Positions 51,098 to 63,741 of a DNA stretch of 64,000 nt are shown in pieces. Both the position numbers and the translations under genes were made by a program. Every line of letters begins with the position of its first letter. Within the stretch, counting starts at the first letter, position 1. The stretch covers positions 587,870 to 651,869 of the forward strand of contig JAQFVV010000286.1 of the NCBI GenBank assembly GCA_028023455.1, read 5' to 3'. This DNA is from Epiperipatus broadwayi (lineage: Eukaryota > Onychophora > Udeonychophora > Euonychophora > Peripatidae). Below the pieces are notes generated by a model, which saw only the letters and a list, made by a program, of their open reading frames with translations, did not search any database and had not been told where the DNA came from.

Positions 51098-52462
51098 ATA
51101 TATATATATAAACTGGGAGTTATTACAACTAATATGCCAGCCATTTGCGAAGTAGTAGACCCTGCATTACAATAAATGATGCACTGAATGCGTGTCGATT
51201 TATAAGAAAGTAAAGTTATTTAGGAAAGTAAATATTAATGAAAATTGGACATGCATTCATTGTTTTAGGCGATCATAGATTTAAACTTTGAAATTTGAGA
51301 CAATTATGAGCATGCAATAATTAAATAATAACTATAGATAAAAATGTAGATTATAGAAATATGCACCCAAGAAAGCTAGAGTGAGGTAAGCTAGATTATT
51401 AGAGAAATTTACACATTAAGTTAATTATTCAGTTTTAGTTATACATATGGTAGTTTTTACATTTTATAATTTAGATAAGTAATATGAAGAAGAGCTATAG
51501 CATATTATTAGAGTACTCTAGAGTTTGAACACAGACAGGTACCTGTTTTATAAGAAGTTTTCTGATTCCATTAGTTTAGCAGAAAAAAGTTCACGAGTGG
51601 CAATTCTTTCTTGTATTTAGATATTCATTTAATTTCATGGCAGCACAGCTTTCTCATTCATTTCAGGAAGCAGATCTTCATGGTGAATTTATGATGGGCA
51701 ATGAAAAGTTCGGCATCCGATAGGCCATCTTCCGATGGAGAATAATCTAGGTGCTTTACTCGGTCATACCTTGGCAGGAACAAATTATTTTATTATTTTT
51801 GGAGACTCTCAGTGATCGAGAGCAAAGCTAAAGTTTAAGTGAATGTCTCCAGCAAGTCTAAGATGGCCTCTTTTTTTATCTTGATCTTTCACATTTTTGT
51901 TAAGATATTTTAGGTTATACTTAATCTGCCCTGAGGATAATCAATGCATTTTGTTGGTTTTTTTTAATTAAAGAAAGCTGCCATTCTATTGTTTACATTT
52001 TACATTTACTAATTATATTTTGGGGAATTTTTCTTTAATTAATCTATTATCTGTCACTGACCGATGCTTTTAAATTTCAAAGACAAAAAGGGAACATAAG
52101 ATTATTTTAACTTTTAATTAAATATTACATCAGATTTTTTTAGAATTATTATTAAACGAAATTTAAACAAAGCAATAAATACGAACTTTATAATCCAAAA
52201 GAAATGATTAAAATTATACAAAATTATATAACTAAAAGAAATCTAAATTATACTATTTTATCCCTATTTATTGCCTTTAATTTGAGATCGAAATGTGTGC
52301 GTGTTTATGCTGAATTCTACATATATTTATACATTTTTAATATTGTTACACACACAATTCGATATCAAAAAGTTTAAATTTGGGCTGGATAGACCGGTCA
52401 GTGAGAGATGACAGAAAAAGGTGAAACTTAAGATTCGAATACGAATCTTACTGTTTCAATAT

Positions 52463-53290
52463 GTTCTTGCATTTTTAACAGGTTGATATAATTTCCTTTA
52501 ACTTTCTCAGTCAGTTTGCAAAAAGCTAAACAAATTTTCCCTATGGATGATGGATTAGCAATGGTAAAATAATTTTTTTCCAATGTAACAGCTTTCTTTT
52601 GCCCAAACTCTTTAAAACAAATTCATACACTTTATAAACAGGATTTATAAATAAGATTCTCATAGAGTGGTGATGACTAATTTTCCAAATAGATATAAAA
52701 TTTAATATTATAGACAGACTTTGGAAATGGTTCAGGGCATTTGACACTTTGCTACTTAGCTTTTCAGCAATGCATGTTGGTATGTGAATGTCAATGAAGA
52801 TCCTTAAAAAAATATCTGATGGTTATGGCAGCTAGTTTAAAAGCAAATGATTTTTTACCTCATTAACACATGGCTCTATTATGTCTTCACATACATAGTA
52901 TTATAGGTGTTCTAGAATAGGTGAGGTTGTGATGTTTAATTATTTTTATTGAAAATTTGAAATAGGTGTATACACATTCAAAATTTGTATTTTAAAACAT
53001 TTAGGGATTAATTATAAATATAAATTATTTAACTTTATATGAAAATTGGTATAGTGGGCTTTTAAATATATACTCTTTTATTTACGAGTCTTACTTAAAT
53101 TCACACATACAATTATTTTAAATTAATTTATTGATTACATTTGAATTATAGTTAAGCTTTTCTTTAACATTTATTTTAAATTGAGAATGTTTTAAAATAA
53201 ACATTTCTAGGTAAAATATGAGTTAATTATTTTATAAATGAAAATAAATGAACAAGTAAATGACTTTGCACAAAATCAAATAAAGTACTA
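52463..53290. other. AT-rich DNA, no feature recognised
   Basis: A 68-codon minus-strand frame at 52541-52747, extendable upstream in frame, has no recognised domain. It might be a coding relic but is not supported. Confidence 0.4.
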
Positions 53291-53291
53291 A

Positions 53292-53322
<31 letters not shown>
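53291..53322. repeat. TA/TG compound microsatellite
   Basis: A TA run passing directly into a TG run. Confidence 0.9.
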
Positions 53323-53323
<1 letters not shown>

Positions 53324-53996
53324 TAAGGTACTATTTAGGAATAGGCATACTGCTATAAGTAATATCCCTCTATCCTGAGCCTCCAGGAGATTTACTAGGA
53401 TTTGTTTATGGTCAATATTCATTCTCTCTGGAAAATTAGTACATTTTAAGATATTAAGTTGACTAATAAAACACATTAAAAATTACTCATTTATAAGTGC
53501 CTGGAATTGCACATCTGATGTGGAACACAAGGAATTTTTACCATCTGCCTAAGGGATATGAGTATATATGTCAACTGAACTAATATCAAAAAGAATACAT
53601 ATTTATTTAGTGCAGAAAAATTTATTCAAAACTTTAAACTGAAGACTAGTTTGAATTCAAATTCAATCTTCAATACATCATCTTTATGAACAGTTTGAAA
53701 ACACAAATACAGTATTTTTTTTACTTCCGATATTTAATTCACTTCTTGACAAATTTTCCACCAATTATTTGTTAGACTTTTTGAATTTCTACTTGCTGTT
53801 AAAGTATTTTAAAAACTGAACTTATATGAAGATTTTTTTTTTATCCCTATCATCTTATGCATATACGTTTTTTGTTTTGTTTTGTTTTTTAAATACTGAT
53901 TAATTTGACTTTAAATTCACTCTAGCATTTTGATTTCTTGTTTTGTAGAAATAAATATCTTAGATTGATTTAAACTAACATTTAGATTTTTTTGTT
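53323..53996. other. AT-rich DNA, no feature recognised
   Basis: No supported feature. Confidence 0.45.
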
Positions 53997-54004
53997 CTTT
54001 AGAT

Positions 54005-54342
54005 TGAATGGGGAACCTTTTTTTCTGCCAAGGTCCATTTGTATACTTATAATATCATTTGCAGGCCACCGAAAATTATCAACATAAAAATTAGCCTACT
54101 ATATTTGATCAAAAATTTAAGTAGTTTATCTCTGATTGAATTAAGATTGGGGAGAGAAAAAGATGTACTGTAGAAAAATAAATATTTCGCTTTGTTTAAT
54201 TCTTAGTTTAATATTTGCATATATGTTTGCACTGCACTACATGCATGCTTAAATAAAAGTGTTATACAGGTCCACTTTAAAATGTATTTGAAAATTTCTA
54301 GAGGCCAGACATGGCCTATGGGCTAAAGATTCCTGATCTCTG
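54005..54342. mobile_element. hAT-like MITE
   Basis: The left end tgaatggggaacctttttttctgcc and the complemented right end cagagatcaggaatctttagccc are imperfect inverted repeats, with a GGAAcCTTT core typical of hAT-type termini. Flanking 8-mers ctttagat (53997-54004) and tgttagat (54343-54350) agree at six of eight positions. It is about 338 bp with no coding frame. Confidence 0.55.
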
Positions 54343-54350
54343 TGTTAGAT

Positions 54351-54674
54351 GTTGGATTTTCTAAATATCCAGATTGAAACAATAGACAATTTAATTAGCA
54401 TCAAGCTCTTCTCTAAATTAGATGTTTATTTATTTTTCTTTAAACAAGATGAATATTCTTTACAATCTTATTTAATTTTATCTTTCTACTTTTTAATTCA
54501 CTTTTCTATAAGGTTTAGCATTCAATCTCATAGTCCATAGGTCATAAACATAATTATCAGAAATTAAAATAAATATTTAAACAAGAAACAATATTTATGT
54601 TTACACATGCTGATTACCATAATGTTTTTGGCACCTGCAGCTTTACATTTTCTCAATATGATTTTCTTTTTTAT
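54351..54674. other. AT-rich spacer before the second long-LTR element
   Basis: Nothing recognised. Confidence 0.5.
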
Positions 54675-54678
54675 GTAC

Positions 54679-56468
54679 TGTGCTGGTCAAAATATGTTTA
54701 TCCATCTAACATGAGCTGGAACTCACAAAATGTACTTCAAACCCAGCCAAGCCCAAGATTTAGGTCAGGGATCAGACTGAATTCAAACCCACTCTCTAAG
54801 CCCCACATCAAACACCTAATGGATAACATAATAGTGATGGTCCATGAGAATTAATCTTAATCCAGCCGACTAGCAAAGCTGAGCAAAACAATGAGACATC
54901 TATTAACTATGACTATATTAAAATATATATAAGCAAGGCTGTAATATGTGGAAGTGGAGGAAAAGGAATTCAACTACTCAAATAAATTAGACAATAATAT
55001 ATTTTAATATACTGACAAATTATTATACATTTATCAATTAAGTACATTAGTATGTGCATGAATGAGCAAGCGGTAGATAATTACATAGTGTCATTCATGC
55101 TATTATTTCTCATAAGCTCTTTATTAGCTAAATAATATATTACAAAGAAACATGCATCTTCAGTGGGTCCAATATTAAGATGCTAATCAGTATTAGAAAG
55201 AAGTTACATAAAATTGCTATTAAGGCTTTGGGTTATGGTTCTGAAATGTGGTGACTAACATATGATTTAGGTGAGTATTCTGAAATTCATTAGACATATG
55301 ATATAAACTATTTTCACACCATTAACATCATGAAAATAAACAAAAGACAGTTAAAAGATTATATTTGAAACTATGACAAAATATTTAACGAAAATCATTT
55401 AACAATAGTAAGACGAACGCTTTATTTTTCTCAAGGCACATAGATACTCTTAAATAGATATATAAATTACGATGGTGGAACTGTATAAGACTGAAATAAA
55501 TTTAATTAATAAAATAGAAGTAGTTGGCATATATATATATTTTAAGCGAAGCTTAATTTTAATATTAGAGCATTAAAACTGGGCCGTGAAGCAAACGAAA
55601 TAATAAAAATACGAAGAAGTTTGCGGTGCTGACATAATAGCCTAAAATAACTAAGAGGAAAAGGTCATGCTTCTGGATGAAAAATGAAATCTCACACTCT
55701 CTTCTTGGGTAGTGCTTAGAGAAAAGTGGATAGGCATGGTGTGGCCCAGACTTTTGCTGGTATAACCGATGTGAGAGACCTTTTATCTATGAAGTGTATA
55801 TGCATAGCGTGTGCCAAACTTGCAGATCACTGCCAGAGGCATTTGATATGGAATAAATGTGGTTCCAGATAGCTCAACTATCTATGGAATGAGAAGAAAT
55901 TTATGGGTTCGAACTTGTCATAACCCCCAGATTAAGAAGCACATATATATAATCATGAAGATCGGCTATATGTCAGGAGCACTGTACGAATGATAAATGT
56001 CACTAACGATATTGAAAAGTTTTACTGGTTTAAAAATAAATGACCCTTGTTTCAATACTATAATATGCCATGCAATTATAATATATATAGAGAGATTTAC
56101 ATTTCATTTACTAAAAATATACTTGAAGATTTTATATAGCAAAAGAAACATTAAGATTTAGATTTCAAATTAATAAAATATACGTTAAGATTTGATTTAG
56201 TAAAAGAAACATTAAGATTTTCCCCCATCCTTTTTTTCTGCTATTTAAAATAAAATAATCCCATCTTCGTTGATTTTACAATCACTGAAATATTTAAATA
56301 CAAGATTTGAAATTTTAAGAGTATGAAAAATGAAGTAAGATTAGCAGTTATATAGAAAACAAATTATAAGTCACCCTTTCAGAATTTAATAAATAATTAT
56401 AAAATAAATGTTTCAGAGCATTAATTAGCTTGAGTTCTGGATTTTCCCTGGTAGAAAATCCAGAGTTA

Positions 56469-56540
<72 letters not shown>

Positions 56541-57817
56541 ATATATATATATTAAAAACATAAATAGAATGTTGGCTCATAAAACAATCTGGCAAGTGTA
56601 TTAATTAACGATACGTTATATTTTAAGAGGACGTTAATAAACTTGATTCATGAAGGCTTACTTAAAAAGAAGAAAGGATTTATAGAAAATTCAATTCGTC
56701 AGATTGTTTTAGATTGACATATTAATAAGCAAGCAGATATATAAATCAAATAATAAACATATATAAATAAATGACCGCACCAAAATTAAAAAGAAGTTAA
56801 AGCATATGAGATAGGATTAAATTTATAGAAATTATTGGAAAGCAATTTATATATATATTTAAAACAAAAAAAGGCAAAGTTAAAGAATACATGAGAAAAC
56901 TTGATAGTAGAATTCGAGATTAATTAGTTTCAATAGTGGCGGTTTGAAATAATTTACCTTGCAGTTTTAAGAGTTCAGTTTAAAATATTGCAAGTTTTCC
57001 TGTGGCAGCAAGCTTCTATTAGCACACTGAAGTTCTTAGTTCGGGCTTTTCACTCTTGGGCAGCAGGATGGTACGGTCATGAAAGATGATGACCCCAAAA
57101 GGATCGAGGAGTGATGGATTTATTGCTACTTTATTTAAGTTTCAAGCGATGTGTAATACATTTATAATCATTTCTCTCAATAGTAGCTAATCTAATCTGT
57201 TCTCCAAATTCAGTCATTTTATACTTTTTCTTTTATCAGTTGTTTTTGAAAGATGCAATTGTTAGATAACATCCAAAATAAATTCAAGTCTATTTCCAGA
57301 TTAGAAATAGATTTGACAACATGTTTTCAACAAAAGAAAATCTTTAATCTACTTAATCCCATTTATTTTAAGTAAAACTTTAATTAAAAAAATACCTCCC
57401 TTTAATTATTTTTGGACAATTAACAACAGTCACATCTTCCATATTGGATTTTATAAAAAAATATACAGTTTAATAGAAAAACAAGCAATTTAAAAAGAAA
57501 AAGCCAAAAATGACATATAATAAATATTTAAAAACATCAATATTTTGTTAATAAGTTTTGCTCCTATATATATATATATATTTGAGCCACATCTATAATA
57601 CTTTAATAAAAAAGAACTAATAATTAATAAAAAGAATTAATAATAATTTTAAAACATGTTATTGAAACATTAAATTTTATAATTTAGGCACGCATCTCAA
57701 ATATATACATGAAATATATATACACAACAAAAGGAACGGGATGGGAAATAGGGATTTAAACACAGGTTAGTAGGTAGAAACATGAAGCACAATCTTAAAC
57801 TAAGATTGACTACTTCA
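54679..57817 (-). repeat. Left LTR of the family B element
   Basis: 3139 bp from tgtgctggtcaaaat to gactacttca. Collinear with 60584-63741, with scattered substitutions and a few indels. The terminal hairpin is at 57783-57817. It includes a TA run of about 80 bp at 56472-56552 and a short one at 57565-57581. Confidence 0.9.
56472..56552. repeat. TA microsatellite, expanded in the left LTR
   Basis: About 80 bp here against about 19 bp at the matching site of the right LTR (62378-62396). The frame across it is an artefact. Confidence 0.95.
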
Positions 57818-57998
57818 TTTCTCTGGACATACAATGAAACAAAAAAACAAAAACATTAAAAAAATGCCTTGACTAGGAGTTTTCAAGTGACGACCAAAAG
57901 AATGACGAAAATTTTCAAAATTCAATACACAATCTTGTTATATAAAACTATATATATGAAATATCATTTGGGGATGTGAATAATCCAGAAAAAAAATA

Positions 57999-59485
57999 GG
58001 TTGTTTTACAATAGCGTGTTGAAACCACTGGAGGGCGGGCTCGGTTTGTAAACAAAGATAAATATAATGTTGCCGGGGCCGAGTTTCTTTTCTTTTTTTT
58101 TTTTGGTTGGCTTTGGTTTTTTGATTTTTTTTTTTGTTTATCACATTTATAAAAGTAATATCAAATCAAATTTTTTGTTTAAACACAACCAAAACAAAAA
58201 AACACAAATAAACAAAAAAATTACAAATAAATGAATTTACAAAAAAAAGTACTTCATTTTTTTGGCTTTTGATTCTTTTTTTTATTATTTATATTTTCAA
58301 AGGGGACAGGGTTTGTTTGTTTTTTACCGTCTACGTATTTTTTTTTTTTTTGGTTGTTGTTGTTTATCACATTTAAAATAAAAGTACGGCGGCTATCAAA
58401 TCTATTTTGGCTACCCCAAATAACAAAAAAAAAAAAAACGGATCGATTAAAACCAATGATTTTTAAAAAGTAGTAAACCGATTTTTTGTTTGTTTTGATT
58501 TAATTCTCATTAAATCCTTTTTTATTTTCGGTTCGGTATTGTACGACAAACAAAAAATCAGCCGATTCAACTACTTCTTCTTTCTTTTTTTTGGTTTGTT
58601 TTGTTTCTATTTTGATAAATAAATCTATTGTCCATTTAATGGTAACATTTACAAGCCAAAGTCCAACTTTGGGAGAGTGGGGGAAAGGGAAGGGTGTTTG
58701 CAATTGCTAACAGAAAGGAATGCCAACAACTTGAAGATTTACCAAGTTTTGACAGTAATTCCCCCTCAAAAAACATCAATCTATATGGCAATTAAAAGAA
58801 ACTTTTTGGGCTCTTCAGGCAAAAAAAAACTAAAAAAAAAACACAGCAGGCATGCATCTTTAAGGTGTTTTGTTTGATAAACCACCACCAGTTCCAGCAG
58901 TCAGAGAAGAATCCTTGTTTTTTCTTTGACATTCAGCAAATCAAGTTGTCCTATTTTTTGCAGCTATTCGATTAATCAGCTCACAGTTGTTGTCACACGA
59001 AACGTGACTTAGAGCATGATTTGATGGGAAGCACACTTTGAACTACACTTGGCCCATTTTTTCAGCAGGAAATGGGGGCTAGGGAAGCATGAGTCTCTGC
59101 TGATAATTGTTAATAGACCTTCCTAAAAGATGCGAGATAGAGGGGGAGGTGGTCTTAATGAATATTAAAATAGTTTCAACAATCGTAATTCCAGCCACCC
59201 TCAGACAATACTGTAAACAAAAGTGAAATATGATCATTAGTCTGAAATGCTTAGCCCGAATCTGAGCCGTAAGCTGACACGATAGCTTCTGTCGCAAGAT
59301 TGGCTAAATGTTCATATTTCTGTGCATTGGCATAGAAATAAACACAGTCAGCTGGTGCCCTCCCCCATATCAACAGACTAGAATGTTCGATAGTGGCGGA
59401 GGCAGCCACCTAAATGGCATATTTCTGTGCGCTAGCATAGAAATAACACCCTCCAGTGGTTTCAACATGCTATTGTAAAACAACC
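57999..59485. mobile_element. TIR transposon nested in the family B interior
   Basis: 37 bp terminal inverted repeats, 57999-58035 and 59449-59485, differ at one position (ggttgttttacaatagcg.. against ..catgctattgtaaaacaacc). The element is 1487 bp. The interior has G/T-rich low-complexity stretches (about 58080-58600) and a short internal duplication (catatttctgtgc.. at about 59313 and 59419). Short frames inside show no transposase. Flanks are A-rich, so the target duplication (about 8 bp of A and T) is not certain. The GGTTGT terminus recalls the element at 27600-28846. Confidence 0.8.
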
Positions 59486-60583
59486 AAAAAAATTTTTTTT
59501 TCACATCTATATAATAAAAAAAAAAAAATTCTATGCTTGAGATACAACACAATTTCTCTACACATATTGGTTTCCAAGAAAATATACAGCAATGAAATAC
59601 ATATAAAATTTTTAAATACATCTGTTCTTACACATCGCACATATACACACCTATGTACATATATATGCAGCGCTACATATACAAATACATAAATATTACA
59701 CACATATACTTCTACATACATTACACAGTACTACACACTATTGGAAATGACAGAAAAAGAAAAAAAACTTTGGATAAAAGTTGAAAAAAAAAATCCATAC
59801 ACGTGCCAAATTCTTTCACATTGCTTTTAAAATAAACACAAACATTATATACTCAATTAGCAAAAAAGAAATTCTATACATATATTTCCTCTTTAAAAAA
59901 AAAATCATCTCCTGCATAACCACTCACTGCTCCCACACTTTCTATATATCTGCCCAACCATAGTTTAGCTGAAAATTGAGCTTTTTTTTTTGCTGAAAAA
60001 AAAAATTGGTTTATTTAAGATTTTATACTAATCTAGCCATTTCTTTTAATTTCTCTTAGTCGCACCCATGCATCTAAAAGAAAACTCATAGTCTGGTTAT
60101 TACATGTTTAAAATTGATACATCATAGTATTAAGCCAAAAAAATTTTGCTCTCAATAATTTTTTTTTTTGAGTTTGAACCCTCCACTTCCAACATTTTTG
60201 CATTTGACTCACTACTGGTTAGCAAAATTTCTTTTTATAAGGGCACCAGCTATGACAGAGTGATAAATGATTTATGATTTATTTACACATTTTTTTATAT
60301 ATTTCAAAAACAAAAAACTTGATCTATGACTCAGGTATGTTGGTGATTAAAATGAAGAAAAAAATACATATGTACTATACTTATGGTTGTAGTACATGGG
60401 TTTTAACTTTAAACAGTGAATTTTACACTTTGAACACATTATTTTACATATCAAACATGGAAAAAAATATATAACAACTTTTTTTAAAGAATATATATAT
60501 AAACAGAATTCAGTACTCAGGGTATGTGCGTGTTTATATCAAAGCCTGGCAATGGGAAGCCAAGCCTGAGAAAAAAAATCATA
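59486..60583. other. Right part of the family B interior
   Basis: AT-rich, non-coding; several chance frames, including histidine/tyrosine-rich ones from ACAT runs near 59620-59730. At its right end lie ggcaatgggaagccaagcc (60549-60567), which can pair within itself, and an A-run (60571-60578). On the minus strand this is the leader next to the upstream LTR, where a primer-binding site would be sought. Confidence 0.5.
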
Positions 60584-63416
60584 TGTGCCATTCAAAATAT
60601 GTTTAGCCATCTAACATGAGCTGGAATTCACAAAATGTACTTCAAACCCAGTCAAGCCTAAGATTTAGGTCAGGGACCAGCCTGAATTCGAACCCACTCT
60701 CTAAGCCCCAGATCAAACACCTAATGGATAACATAATAGTGATGGTCCATGAGAATTAATCTTAATCCAGCTGACTAGCAAAGCAGAGCAAAACAATGAG
60801 ACATCTATTAACTATGACTATATTAAAATATATATAAGCAAGGCTGTAATATGTGGAAGAAAAGAAAAAGGAATTCGAACTACTCAAATAAGTTAGACAA
60901 TAATATATTTTAATATACTGACAAATTATTATACATTTATCAATTAAGTACATTAGTATGTGCATGAATGAGCAAGCAGTAGATAATTACATAGTGTCAT
61001 TCATGCTATTATTTTTTATATGCTCTTTATTAGATAAATAATATATTACAAAGAAACACGCATCTTTGGTGGGTCCAATATTAAGATGCCAATCAGTATT
61101 AGAAAGAAGTTACATAAAATTGCTATTAACGCTTTGGGTTATGGTTCTGAAATGTGGTGACTAACATATGATTTAGGGGAGCATTCTGAAATTCATTAGA
61201 CATATGATATAAACTATTTTCACACCATTAAGATCATGAAAATAAACAAAAGACAGTTAAAAGATTATATTTGAAACTATGACAAAATATTTAACGAAAA
61301 TCATTTAAAAATAGTAAGACGAACGCTTTATTTTTCCCAAGGCACATAGATACTCTTAAATAGATATATAAATTATGATGGTGGGACTGTATAAGACTGA
61401 AATAAATTTAATTAATAAAATAGAAGTAGTTGGCATATATATATATATTTTAAGCAAAGCTTAATTTTAATATTAGAGCATTAAAACTGGGCCATGAAGC
61501 AAAAGAAATAATAATAATACAAAGAAGTTACAGTGCTGACATAATAGCCTAAAATAACTAAGAGGAAAAGGTCATGCTTCTGGATGAAAAACAAAATCTC
61601 ACACCCCCTTCTTGGGTAGTGCTTAGAAAAAAGTGGATAGGCATGGTGTGGCCCAGACTTTTGCTGGTATAACTGATGCGAGAGGCCTTTTATCTATGAA
61701 GTGTATATGCATAGCATGTGCCAAACTTACAGGATCACTGCCAAAGGCATTTGATATGGAATAAATGTGGTTCCAGATAGCTCAACTATCTATGGAACGA
61801 GAAGAAATTTATGGGTTCGAACTTGTCTTAACCCCCAGATTAAGAAGCACATATATATAATCACGAAGATCGGCTATATGTCAGGAATGCCATATGAATG
61901 ATAAATGTCACTAAAGACATTGAAAAGTTTTACTGGTTTAAAAATAAATGACCCTTGTTTGAATACTATAATACGCCATGCAATTATAATATATATTGAA
62001 AGATTTACATTTCATTTACTTAAAATATACTTGAAGATTTTATATAGCAAAAGAAACATTAAGATTTAGATTTCAAATTAATAAAATATATGTTAAGATT
62101 TGATTTAGTAAAAGAAACATTAAGATTTTCTGCCATCCTTTTTTCTGCTATTTAAAATAAAATAATCCCATCTTCATTGATTTTACAATCACTGAAATAT
62201 TTAAATACAAGATTTGAAATTTTAAGAGTATGAAAAATGAAGTAAGATTAGCAGTTATATAGAAAACAAATTATAAGTCACCTTTCAGAATTTAATAAAT
62301 AATTATAAAATAAATGTTTCAGAGCGTTAATTAGCTTGAGTTCTGGATTTTCCCTGGTAGAAAATCCAAAGTTAAACATATATATATATATATATTAAAA
62401 CATAAATAGAATGGTGGCTCGTAAAACAATCTGGAGAGTGTATTAATTAACAATATGTTATATTTTAAGAGGACATTAATAAACTTGATTCATGAAAGCT
62501 TACTTGAAAAGAAGAAAGGATTTTTAGAAAATTCAATTCGTCAGATTGTTTTAGATTAACATATTAATAAGCAAGCAGATATATAAATCAAATAATATAT
62601 ATATATATAATAAATGACCGCACCAAAATTAAAAAGAAGTTAAAGCATATGAGATAGGATTAAATTTATAGAAATTATTGGAAAGCAATTTACATATATA
62701 TTTAAAACAAAAAAAAGGCAAAGTTAAAGAATACATGAGAAAACTTGATAGTAGAATTCTAGATTAATTAGGCAAGCTAGATTTAGTTTCAATGGTGGTG
62801 GTTTGAAATAATTTACCTTGCAGTTTTAAGAGTTCAATTTAAAATATTGCAAGTTTTCCTGTGGCAGCAAGCTTCTATTAGCATACTGAAGTTCTTAGGT
62901 CAGGATTTTCACTCTTGGGCATCAGGATGGTACAGCCGCGAAAGATGATGACCCCAAAAGGGTCGAGAAGTATTGGATTTACTGCTATATTATTTAAGTT
63001 TCAAGCGATGTGTAATACGTTTATAATCAGTTCTCTCAATAGTAACTAATCTAATCTGTTCTCCAAAATTCAGTCATTTTATATTTTTTCTTTTATCAGT
63101 TGTTTTTGAAAGATGCAATTGTTAGATAATGTCCAAAATAAATTCAAATCTATTTCCAGATTAGAAATAGATTTGACAACATGTTTTCAACAAAAGAAAA
63201 TCTTTAATCTACTTAATCCCATTTATTTTAAGTAAAACTTTAATTAAAAAATATCTCCCTTTAATTATTTTTGGACAATTGACAACAGTCATCTTCCATA
63301 TTGGATTTTATAAAAAATATACAGTTTAATAGAAAAACAAGCAATTTAAAAAGAAAAAGCCAAAAAATGACATATAATAAATATTTAAAAACATCAATAT
63401 TTTGTTAATAAGTTTG

Positions 63417-63508
<92 letters not shown>

Positions 63509-63741
63509 AGCCACATCTATAATACTTTAATAAAAAAGAACTAATAAGTAATAAAAAAAATTAATAATAATTTTAAAACATGTTATTGAAACATTAAATT
63601 TTATAATTTAGGCGTGCATCTCAAATATATACATGAAATATATATACATGACAAAAGGAGCGGGATGGGAAATAGGGATTTAAACACAGGTTAGTAGGTA
63701 GAAACATGAAGCACAATCTTAAGCTAAGATTGACTGCTTCA
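60584..63741 (-). repeat. Right LTR of the family B element
   Basis: 3158 bp, starting tgtgccattcaaaat and ending gactgcttca. The terminal hairpin (63707-63741) is more complete than in the left copy: on the minus strand TGAAGC pairs with GCTTCA, where the left copy has TGAAGT. Its TA run at 63419-63506 is long, while the matching run in the left LTR is 17 bp. Confidence 0.9.
63418..63506. repeat. TA microsatellite, expanded in the right LTR
   Basis: About 88 bp against 17 bp at 57565-57581 in the left LTR. The frame across it is an artefact. Confidence 0.95.

Larger units (their letters stand above)
43052..52458 (-). mobile_element. Gag-only long-LTR retrotransposon, family A
   Basis: A complete LTR element on the minus strand: upstream LTR at 47735-52458 (interrupted by another LTR), interior 45609-47734, downstream LTR 43052-45608. 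TG...CA ends, and a 4 bp target duplication atat at 43048-43051 and 52459-52462. The interior is only ~2.1 kb and holds a broken gag. No protease, reverse transcriptase, RNase H, integrase or envelope sequence is present, so it must have relied on enzymes from another element. The polypurine-like gtacggggaaa (minus strand, 45609-45619) directly precedes the downstream LTR. Without the nested insertion the element would be about 7.2 kb, most of it LTR. Confidence 0.9.
47735..52458 (-). repeat. Upstream LTR of the family A element, split by a nested LTR
   Basis: Two parts, 47735-48956 and 51102-52458, are collinear with the downstream LTR 43052-45608. Differences between the two LTRs are sparse (about a base every few dozen, by eye), so the element is fairly young. 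A gap of ~13 bp relative to the downstream LTR lies near 47900, and an extra ~17 bp near 51315. Ends are tgtaacgg and actgtttca. Confidence 0.9.
54679..63741 (-). mobile_element. Non-coding long-LTR element (LARD-like), family B
   Basis: LTRs at 54679-57817 and 60584-63741 flank a 2.77 kb interior. Target duplication gtac at 54675-54678 and 63742-63745. The interior lacks any gag or pol similarity, and ~1.49 kb of it is a nested TIR transposon, leaving about 1.3 kb of original interior. Minus orientation is inferred. The LTR then starts TGAARCAGT, as in family A. A purine tract ccagagaaa (minus strand, 57818-57826) abuts the downstream LTR. A T-run plus ttggcttccc leader (complement of 60554-60578) resembles the family A leader. 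It fits the LARD idea: a large LTR element without coding capacity, moved in trans. Confidence 0.85.

Noticed and set aside
59370-59721. Two overlapping 83-codon minus-strand frames
   Set aside because: They lie across the end of the nested TIR element and A/T runs, overlap each other in different frames and show no domain.
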